Below, piece by piece: positions 13,520 through 19,026 of a stretch of 19,026 nucleotides of DNA; position 1 is the first letter of the stretch, and every line of letters begins with the position of its first letter. Both the position numbers and the translations under genes were made by a program. This stretch comes from Caldifarciminota bacterium UBA3079. Lineage in GTDB: Bacteria; Hydrothermota; Tepidihabitantia; Tepidihabitantales; Tepidihabitantaceae. The stretch covers positions 1,381-20,406 of the forward strand of contig DFBN01000093.1 of the NCBI GenBank assembly GCA_002366635.1, given 5' to 3'. The notes below the pieces were generated by a model that was not told the origin of the DNA, did not search any database, and saw only the letters and a list, made by a program, of their open reading frames with translations.

Positions 13520-14238
13520 TAATGGGTCAGACCTTACTCCAAATCTTCAGAAACAGTCTGGTTATGGTTGTTCTTTTAATCGCATCGATAGCTGCGCTTG
13601 CATTGGTCATCGAAAGGTTCTGGTACTTTTCCAGAAATCGTTTCAAGCCGGCAAAAAGCCTGGTCGAATTGCGCCGTATCCTGAAGAATAACGGTCCTGC
13701 AGAAGCTCTGAGGTGGTCTAAGACGATAAAGAATCCACTAGGAAGGCTCTTCACTACCGCAATCAAAAATATCTCCCTGGACAGCGACGAACTTTCCGAC
13801 CTGCTCTACAGTCTCATCCTAGAGGAGAGAATCCGATACGAAAGGCTGCTCGGCGGTATGGGCACCCTGGCCAATGCCGCAACCCTTCTCGGACTGCTCG
13901 GAACCGTAGTGGGACTGATTCAAGCCTTCAGCAATATTGCAGCTACGGGTTCTGGAGGCCCGGTCGTCGTTTCGGCTGGTATCGCCCAAGCGTTACTGAC
14001 TACTGCGTTCGGTCTTATCATCGGTATCCCGACTCTGTTCTTCTACAACTACTTCACAAAAAAGGCCACGGATATGTCGGCGACTCTCGAAGCGACATCA
14101 GACCGGCTAATCGTGCTTTTGGAACGATTCAAAAAGTGGGCACCAAACCGGCCTGTTACTCCAGCTCTAACTCCCAAACCGGTTCCGCCGCCACAACCAC
14201 AGCCTGTTCCGACAAAGGACACTGACTGGGAATTCTGA
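13516..14238 (+). CDS. exbB: MotA/TolQ/ExbB proton-channel subunit
   Basis: The 240-residue inner-membrane protein has three helices in family order: LVMVVLLIASIAALALVIE (about 11-29), ANAATLLGLLGTVVGLIQAF (about 120-139, with the conserved LGLLGTVVG motif) and SAGIAQALLTTAFGLIIGIP (about 156-175). With ExbD it would form the ion-driven motor that energises TonB across the periplasm. The C-terminal tail is proline-rich (PKPVPPPQPQPVP), longer than usual. The ATGA overlap with the TPR gene and the overlap with the ExbD start show one coupled unit. AGGAAGG about 6 bases upstream can serve as ribosome site. TolQ is an equally fair label. Confidence 0.93.
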   Translation: MIMGQTLLQIFRNSLVMVVLLIASIAALALVIERFWYFSRNRFKPAKSLVELRRILKNNGPAEALRWSKTIKNPLGRLFTTAIKNISLDSDELSDLLYSLILEERIRYERLLGGMGTLANAATLLGLLGTVVGLIQAFSNIAATGSGGPVVVSAGIAQALLTTAFGLIIGIPTLFFYNYFTKKATDMSATLEATSDRLIVLLERFKKWAPNRPVTPALTPKPVPPPQPQPVPTKDTDWEF

Positions 14239-14654
14239 TGCGTCGCCGCAGCCGTGTTTCTGCAAAAAGAGGTGAGTTAATCCTCACATCCTTGGTTGAC
14301 ATTGCGCTGTCCCTGGTCATAGCATTCATCGTTTCAATGCCGCTTTTCTTCGAAACCGGTATTTTCGTCTCGGCCCCGGGCATCGCGCGGGCTGGAAAAA
14401 GCGAGCAAGGCACAGATATCAAGGCCAATATCTTTGTAACCAATGACGGCCGCATCCTTCTGAACGAAGCACAGGTATCATACGACAACCTTGCCCAACT
14501 GCTTCCGAAACTGCTCAGCCGCAGCGTGGAACGAAAGGTCGTAGTTGCCGCCGGCGACAAAGTCAAGTATAATAGAGTAATGAAAGTTCTGGACATAGCC
14601 AAGCAGGCAGGAGCGGCAGACCTGGCACTACTGAGGAAGAAAAAAGTCAAATGA
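14238..14654 (+). CDS. exbD: ExbD/TolR, first copy, with intact membrane Asp
   Basis: The 138-residue product has a single N-terminal membrane segment, LVDIALSLVIAFIVSMPLFF, in which Asp21 aligns with the proton-carrying Asp of ExbD (E. coli Asp25 in FIDVMLVLLIIFMV). The periplasmic part ends with the family pattern VVVAAGDKVKYNRVMKVLDI and AKQAGAADLAL. It forms the peripheral stator/rotor partner of ExbB. The ATG overlaps the preceding TGA by one base. Confidence 0.92.
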   Translation: MRRRSRVSAKRGELILTSLVDIALSLVIAFIVSMPLFFETGIFVSAPGIARAGKSEQGTDIKANIFVTNDGRILLNEAQVSYDNLAQLLPKLLSRSVERKVVVAAGDKVKYNRVMKVLDIAKQAGAADLALLRKKKVK

Positions 14655-15046
14655 AATCCGCAACTATTGACATTCTCCCAATGGCCGCAGTCGGCCTGAT
14701 ACTCGTGCTTATCATGATGGTTGTTGCCCCGTTGGTGATGGCCCACAACCAGACCCCGGTTGCTGTCCCGCAGACCCATACATCCGAGCGCAAAGTCGAA
14801 GAAAATGTCACCATAACCTACACGCGCGACCACACGCTTCTTTGGGATGACAAACCGGTATCTGACCTAAGCGACCTTGAGGACCAGTTGGAAATAAAAC
14901 TCATTAACGACCCGTATGTCCTGGTGGTTGTCCGCGCAGACAAAGATGTGCTCCATTCCGAAGTTCTGGATATCCTTGCCACTGCCAAACGAGCCGGTGC
15001 GCTGCGCATCGCATGCGCTACCAAGAAAATCCACGGAGAAGAATGA
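14651..15046 (+). CDS. ExbD/TolR, second copy, lacking the membrane Asp
   Basis: The 131-residue product has one membrane helix and a periplasmic ExbD domain (DPYVLVVVRADKDVLHSEVL, DILATAKRAGALRIA). A gapless alignment of IDILPMAAVGLILVLIMMVV to the ExbD motif INVTPxIDVxLVLLIIFMV places Ala13 where the essential Asp should be. Asp7 aligns with the Asn of INVTP, outside the usual proton site. It therefore cannot carry protons in the standard way and may pair with the first copy in a heterodimer. The start overlaps the upstream stop by 4 bases. Confidence 0.85.
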   Translation: MKSATIDILPMAAVGLILVLIMMVVAPLVMAHNQTPVAVPQTHTSERKVEENVTITYTRDHTLLWDDKPVSDLSDLEDQLEIKLINDPYVLVVVRADKDVLHSEVLDILATAKRAGALRIACATKKIHGEE

Positions 15047-15957
15047 TGTCGAAACACCCATCCCACTTCATTGACATCGCTGTCCTGGCATCGGTTGTTT
15101 TGCACATCGGATTCCTGCTGCTCTTTTCCCGTGCTACTCCGGCCGCCAAGGAATATCTTGACCTTCAGGAAGTGACATTTATGGATGTAACCTACCGTCC
15201 TGAAGTAGCAAAAATCCTGCCCAAAGCCGCAATCGGCGGCCAAGGTGGCAATACCGAGATTTCCGGCCCGGTTGCAACCTACGGTTCGGGTATTGCATCC
15301 GAAGAAACCGGGGCCATCGACATGAATGCCACCATTGACCGGAACCCCAGCCAGGCCAAAATCGACCTTGACCGTTACGAACTGAACCGGGGTGACGGCC
15401 TTGATGTAATTCGACTCGGAGGAAAAGGCTCGAACAAATCCACCGATGAAATCCTGGCCCAGCCCAAAGTAGCGCTCGCCCGTGGACTGAGCCATGGCAG
15501 CGGGTCCGGCTATGCCGGCCTGCGCGGCTACCCTGGTGTAAAAACTCCAACGGTCCAGTTGACCATCGAACACCGGTCTCTGGCCAAAAAACCGGCAAAG
15601 AAACTACCCCAGATGCCTGCCCGGAATCTGCCCAAGGTAACAGGCCCGGTTTCAAAAGGAACACACTTCATGGTTGCCGGACCCATATCGAAACGGCAAA
15701 TCGTCAAGAAGATTGTTCCCCGCTATCCCAAATGGGCGCTTGAGCGGCGCATATCAGGCACGGTTGTTATCCGGCTCTGGGTCCAGCCAAACGGCAATGT
15801 AAAAGGTATGCCCACCGTGGAATCCAGTTCTGGATACCCGGACCTAGACCAGGTAGTCATCGCAGCGCTTTTGGGATGGAAATTTGCACCACTGGGCTCG
15901 GGCGTGAAATCCGAAGACCAGTGGGGCCGGATAACCTTCAAATTCACCCTGTCCTGA
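15043..15957 (+). CDS. tonB: TonB-family energy transducer
   Basis: I start at ATG 15043 (ATGA overlap with the second exbD; GGAGAA lies just upstream) rather than the in-frame ATG at 15013, which would add a basic stretch read inside exbD. The 304-residue protein has an N-terminal anchor, FIDIAVLASVVLHIGFLLLF, a Gly/Pro/Lys-rich periplasmic spacer of about 170 residues, and a TonB C-terminal domain with the YP box (IVPRYPKWALERRISGTVVI), the VQPNGNV turn and LLGWKFAP. It passes ExbB-ExbD energy to outer-membrane partners. No TonB-dependent receptor is in the window, so the partner is unknown and may be one of the PorV-like proteins. Confidence 0.92.
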   Translation: MMSKHPSHFIDIAVLASVVLHIGFLLLFSRATPAAKEYLDLQEVTFMDVTYRPEVAKILPKAAIGGQGGNTEISGPVATYGSGIASEETGAIDMNATIDRNPSQAKIDLDRYELNRGDGLDVIRLGGKGSNKSTDEILAQPKVALARGLSHGSGSGYAGLRGYPGVKTPTVQLTIEHRSLAKKPAKKLPQMPARNLPKVTGPVSKGTHFMVAGPISKRQIVKKIVPRYPKWALERRISGTVVIRLWVQPNGNVKGMPTVESSSGYPDLDQVVIAALLGWKFAPLGSGVKSEDQWGRITFKFTLS

Positions 15958-16850
15958 TGATTGCCCTGCTCCTCACACTTCTCTTCGCGCAGACGCCCGA
16001 AACCCAAAAACCTGAAACAACCGCCACGACTGAAACCGGAAAAGAACATGGATTGGGTGAGGAAGTAATCACCGGCCAAGTCAAAATCAAAATCGATGAT
16101 GCCAAACTATACTTCACACCACGGCTGGACCCGTTCTCACCTGTCAATGACCTTCTCGTTCCTGAAACCTATGTGTTCGATCAAGCGCTCTATCGTTCGG
16201 TCGATTCCATAACGATTCCTCACCATTTCATCCACTCATCCTTCCTCCGCGTGCCGGTAGACAAAGACCTTATCTACGGGGATATCATCGTATTTCTCCC
16301 ATCCTTTGAAAACCGGGTCGCCACTTGGGAACTTGTAGTCTCCAACTCCCTGGGCAAAACAGTCCGCCGTATCGTCCGCAAAGGCCAGCCACCCGCGGCC
16401 ATCACCTGGGACGGTCGAACCGACAACGGCGATGTCATTACAACCGGAGAAATCTACAGCTTCACATTCAACGCCTACGATGCCCAAGGCAACCAGACCA
16501 GAACCCCAATCATGCCTCAACGCATCAATGGCATGGTCTATCACAAAGACAACGAATGGACAGTATCAATAGCAGCAGACCAACTCTTCACACCTGGCAC
16601 GGCCCAGCTTCTCCAAGATGCCGGCCACCGCCTGGACGAAGCTGCCAACATCGCCAAACAGAAATTCAAGAAAGAAATTGTGGTTTATGTCTACACCGAA
16701 CAGGAAAGACTGTCAACCGAACGGTGCAACATAATCCAGAAAGAACTGAAAAACCGCATGGTTCTGCCTGGAGAAGCACTCAAAGTCGCACCCAGGTTTA
16801 TTCCAGGGCTCCAGCCGAAATTCTCCAAAGTAGAAATCCACATCCTCTAA
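15957..16850 (+). CDS. Envelope protein with FlgD-like and OmpA-like regions
   Basis: The ATG at 15957 overlaps the tonB stop by one base and gives a signal peptide (MIALLLTLLFAQ); the longer frame from 15876 would run inside tonB without one. The 297-residue product has a FlgD-like Ig segment (WELVVSNSLGKTVRRIV, ITWDGRTDNGDVITTGEIYS, about 120-180). Its C-terminal 85 residues have the outline of an OmpA/Pal domain: a helix LLQDAGHRLDEAANIAKQKF, a strand KEIVVYVYTEQ and ERLSTERCNIIQKEL, matching the family LSxxRAxxVxxxL peptidoglycan-binding box. The domain is degenerate: the usual GHTD is YTEQ. Last gene of the cluster, it may act as the Pal-like peptidoglycan anchor. Confidence 0.72.
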   Translation: MIALLLTLLFAQTPETQKPETTATTETGKEHGLGEEVITGQVKIKIDDAKLYFTPRLDPFSPVNDLLVPETYVFDQALYRSVDSITIPHHFIHSSFLRVPVDKDLIYGDIIVFLPSFENRVATWELVVSNSLGKTVRRIVRKGQPPAAITWDGRTDNGDVITTGEIYSFTFNAYDAQGNQTRTPIMPQRINGMVYHKDNEWTVSIAADQLFTPGTAQLLQDAGHRLDEAANIAKQKFKKEIVVYVYTEQERLSTERCNIIQKELKNRMVLPGEALKVAPRFIPGLQPKFSKVEIHIL

Positions 16851-16869
16851 TTAGCGGTTTTCGAATATC

Positions 16870-17432
16870 TCACCTCGGTAAGGAAACAGACCGAATATAC
16901 CCTGCCATCTCTTCGGCCGCTTTGGCATATCCCAAGACCCCAATCCCGTTTGACCCGCCCCCAGGAATAACATACAGCCGGAAACCCTTCTGTCTATACT
17001 CCTGAGCCATATCCTCCATGATTGCATCCACATTTCTGTAGTCCGCTGATGTTATGAAACGGAAATCCGCACCCAGTAACGAGCAAATAAGAAAATTCCC
17101 GTCCGGAACCTGCTCCGGTTCACCACGCAGAACCGCAACAACCTTAAGGCCAAGCCTTGCGCCGACAGCCACTGTTGCCCGGACATGATTAGACTGGACA
17201 GGGCCGCAGGTAATGATAAAGTCAGCGCCTTTTGACCGGGCATCTGAGAGCAGGAACTCAAGCTTCCTGACCTTTCATCGCGCTTCACATGAATTTTCAC
17301 ATGTGGCACCAAACTTTTAATAACCGTAATCGGTGTCGGTTTCCGGGCAAGATTAAATGGAGAATTCACACAAAGGTCACAAATCTTTGCGGTTTTATTC
17401 CGGTTCTTGACTCGGATTCTACCGCTTGACAT
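16870..17432 (-). pseudogene. Decayed PLP-dependent D-cysteine desulfhydrase / ACC-deaminase-like gene
   Basis: On the minus strand, the N-terminal part reads SPFNLARKPTPITVIKSL then VKIHVKRDE, matching the family opening (PTPL...KRDDLTG). The frame then shifts near 17272-17277. In the new frame come KVRKLEFLLSDARSKGADF, IITCGPVQSNHVRATVAVGA, VVAVLRGEP and VIPGGGSNGIGVLGYAKAAE. The family needs about ten more residues (DLTG...GGN) between KRD and KVRKLE; they are deleted out of frame. The gene also stops at 16870 just after AEEM, so about the last 130 residues of a normal protein of about 330 are gone. The start may be ATG 17432 or GTG 17369. The PLP lysine of GNKxRK survives as the K of KVRK. 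Confidence 0.8.
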
Positions 17433-17453
17433 TTCGTGTTCGGGGATTACACT
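17426..17453 (+). promoter_or_regulatory. Promoter of the downstream secreted-protein gene
   Basis: TTGACA (17426-17431), a 16-base spacer and TACACT (17448-17453). Transcription would begin near 17460 and give a leader of about 68 bases. The -35 lies inside the 5' end of the decayed minus-strand gene. Confidence 0.6.
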
Positions 17454-17465
17454 AGAATTAAGATA

Positions 17466-17489
17466 GCAGCCGTTATGAGAACCGGCTGC
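17466..17489 (+). promoter_or_regulatory. Stem-loop in the 5' leader
   Basis: GCAGCCG (17466-17472) pairs with CGGCTGC (17483-17489). The stem extends by TT/AA with one bulged C, around a 5-base loop ATGAG. It falls just after the predicted transcription start and about 30 bases before the ribosome site, so it does not block it. It may stabilise the mRNA. Confidence 0.5.
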
Positions 17490-17515
17490 ACAAAGTCGGT
17501 AAGGCAGAAACCCTG

Positions 17516-17524
17516 AAGGAGGAG
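17516..17524 (+). promoter_or_regulatory. Strong Shine-Dalgarno site
   Basis: AAGGAGGAG lies 3 bases before the ATG at 17528 and fixes the start of the last gene. It is the best ribosome site among the host genes in the window. Confidence 0.85.
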
Positions 17525-17527
17525 CGT

Positions 17528-19026
17528 ATGAAAAGTAGCATCATGGTCATAAGCCTGGTGCTGGCGTTTGGCCTGACTGTGGCGGCCAACGCTTCGGCAG
17601 AATCTGCGCCGGCCGCAGGATTGCTGAGTACAGCCGGGTCAAAGATTGCACCAGAAGAGGTCGTGCTTGCTTCAGCCCTGACCGGGCTCGAATGGACCGA
17701 TAATCCCGCGGAAACATTGCATTACGATGGTGGCAATGCCAATGCTATCGGCTTGACCAGCGGTGGTACCTACCGCGGTGCGGTCAGGTTCACTCCGACA
17801 TTCAAGTGCACGGTCAAAGCGGTATTGTTCTATCAGCGCGATGCGTCTTCGAATGATTATATCTTTATCTTCGGCGAGGATAATGATACGACGCCGGGCT
17901 CGATAGTGGATTCGTTCCCTTATACCGGTTCGGGTTCCATGCGATGGAAGTGGATTGACTTGACGAGGCCACTGGTTGCAACGGCCGGGACCGATTTCTG
18001 GGCTTGTGTCCGGGTTACCCATGACTCGGCTAAGTTTCCGCTCGGGGTTGATTCTGGTCCGATGATACGGAACCGGGGCGGATTCATAGCCACTGGTGCC
18101 AGCGGCGGCCATTGGCAGCAGTTACCCGACCTGAACCCCCAGCTCAACTACAACTGGAACATCCGGGCGATTGTCGAACCGGTATCCGGACTTGCTCATG
18201 ATGTCGGTGTGTCCAGGATTCTATCGCCGGGCACGGGCATCACTCCTGGTTCGTACACGCCCAAGGCGCGGATTGTGAATTTCGGCGAGACTGCTGAAAG
18301 TGACATACCGGTAACCTGCCAGATTGATTCTTCCGGGACCCTGGTGTACAACCAGACTACGACCTATCCGGGTCCGCTAGCGCCTGGCCACAGAACTGAA
18401 GTGACTTTTTCCCCGGACTGGAACACTGGCCCGTCAGGGAACAGTTACACGGTTTCGATGTTCACCGCTTTGGGTAGCGACATGGACCGTTCCAATGACA
18501 CAACCAGCCAGATTACCAACATTATGGCCGGCCAGGTGGTAATGGACCACGATACTGGATACTGCAAACTGACCGTCACCTGCCTCGGCTCAATCGGATA
18601 TACCGAACCGCCTTCTTATTCGGGCTCTGGATTCTGCTATCCCAAAACCTCGGCCAGCCATCTGTTCTATTCCAGTCTGATGCTGGGCAACAGTCAGTCA
18701 TATCTCGTTGACCGGTTCTACAACCAGCCGGCCAATAGCGGAGTCAACACCGACTTTCGCATCGTTGACAGCCTGCATGCAATAGTTCCGCCCGGCTCGG
18801 GCGACGAACACTTCAGATGCATCATGAACGATGCCGGCCATACTTCGCCTAAAGACCTGAAAATCACTCAGAACTCGTATATGTGCGCTGACCCTGGTTA
18901 CGACGATTTCGTTATTCTCGTGTACGACATCCAGAACCACGGCTCAAACGCCACAAACGGCCTCTATGCCGGCGTCGTCTCTGACTTCGATGTCGGGACC
19001 GACCCGAGAAAAGACGATGTCCATTC
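17528..19026 (+). CDS. Secreted protein with CARDB-like domain, 3' end beyond the window
   Basis: The frame is open from ATG 17528 to the window end (499 full codons, no stop). A signal peptide ends at Ala-x-Ala (MKSSIMVISLVLAFGLTVAA then NASA). Residues about 50-215 form a beta-rich module beginning TGLEWTDNPAETLHYDGGNA and containing FTPTFKCTVKAVLFYQ. A CARDB/Ig-like segment follows (HDVGVSRILSPGTGITPGSY, TPKARIVNFGETAESDIPVT, to about 325). A further beta-rich region contains GHTSPKDLKITQNSYMCADP. Proteins of this plan are common surface or extracellular proteins in the WOR-3/FCB group; the C-terminus, which might carry a sorting domain, is not visible. It has its own promoter, leader hairpin and strong ribosome site, so it is likely well expressed. 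Confidence 0.8.
   Translation, partial: MKSSIMVISLVLAFGLTVAANASAESAPAAGLLSTAGSKIAPEEVVLASALTGLEWTDNPAETLHYDGGNANAIGLTSGGTYRGAVRFTPTFKCTVKAVLFYQRDASSNDYIFIFGEDNDTTPGSIVDSFPYTGSGSMRWKWIDLTRPLVATAGTDFWACVRVTHDSAKFPLGVDSGPMIRNRGGFIATGASGGHWQQLPDLNPQLNYNWNIRAIVEPVSGLAHDVGVSRILSPGTGITPGSYTPKARIVNFGETAESDIPVTCQIDSSGTLVYNQTTTYPGPLAPGHRTEVTFSPDWNTGPSGNSYTVSMFTALGSDMDRSNDTTSQITNIMAGQVVMDHDTGYCKLTVTCLGSIGYTEPPSYSGSGFCYPKTSASHLFYSSLMLGNSQSYLVDRFYNQPANSGVNTDFRIVDSLHAIVPPGSGDEHFRCIMNDAGHTSPKDLKITQNSYMCADPGYDDFVILVYDIQNHGSNATNGLYAGVVSDFDVGTDPRKDDVH

Noticed and set aside
14156..14833. Minus-strand open frames of 225 and 251 codons opposite the exbD/tonB genes
   Set aside because: They lie antisense to clear ExbD and TonB coding sequence; their composition is the usual shadow of GC-rich coding DNA.
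15013..15042. Longer start for TonB
   Set aside because: It lies inside the second exbD and adds a basic segment unlike TonB N-termini; ATG 15043 fits the overlap pattern of the cluster.
15876..15956. Longer start for the FlgD/OmpA-like protein
   Set aside because: This stretch lies inside tonB in another frame; ATG 15957 overlaps the tonB stop and gives a signal peptide.

Overview
The window looks like a chromosomal piece of an uncultured Gram-negative bacterium of the FCB/candidate WOR-3 (Stahlbacteria) type. The grounds are two PorV/UPF0164-like outer-membrane proteins, FlgD-like Ig domains attached to several envelope proteins, repeats of a secreted Ig-like type common in that group, and an ExbB-ExbD-ExbD-TonB cluster. 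The taxonomic placement is an inference from protein style, not a measurement.

Region 1 (1-3311) is the unusual part. A small conserved Cys-rich gene is split in two: its N-terminal half is at 5-94 and its C-terminal half at 3209-3307. Between the halves lies about 3.1 kb of visibly more AT-rich DNA. It holds a tyrosine-recombinase catalytic domain (79-618), a bulged 27-bp imperfect hairpin (658-715), and three integron-type gene cassettes. Each cassette carries one + strand ORF and an attC site: cassette 1, 723-1757, a coiled-coil lipoprotein; cassette 2, 1758-2479, a GNAT acetyltransferase; cassette 3, 2480-3075, a second GNAT acetyltransferase. The first bases of each cassette are the exact reverse complement of the R'' box of its own attC (8, 8 and 10 bases), which is what circular cassette intermediates predict. 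A 133-bp stub of a fourth cassette (3076-3208) ends at the host gene. The recombinase lacks its N-terminal DNA-binding domain and the IntI-specific insert, and it is read in the same direction as the cassettes.

Region 2 (3312-7957) holds a zinc-ribbon protein probably once coupled to the split gene, a PorV-like beta-barrel protein, a convergent ComEC DNA-uptake channel on the minus strand, and an MscS channel divergent from ComEC.

Region 3 (8048-16850) is one tight co-directional cluster with overlapping start and stop codons: a secreted multi-Ig protein with a FlgD-like C-terminus, a PorV-like protein fused to a FlgD-like domain, an 841-residue TPR protein, ExbB/TolQ, two ExbD proteins, TonB, and a FlgD-like/OmpA-like protein. 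It reads as an energised cell-envelope machine. The second ExbD has alanine where the proton-carrying aspartate normally sits.

Region 4 (16870-19026) holds a decayed minus-strand PLP-dependent D-cysteine desulfhydrase/ACC-deaminase-like gene, a clear promoter with a 5' leader hairpin, and the first 499 codons of a secreted protein that runs off the window. No tRNA, rRNA or CRISPR array was seen.
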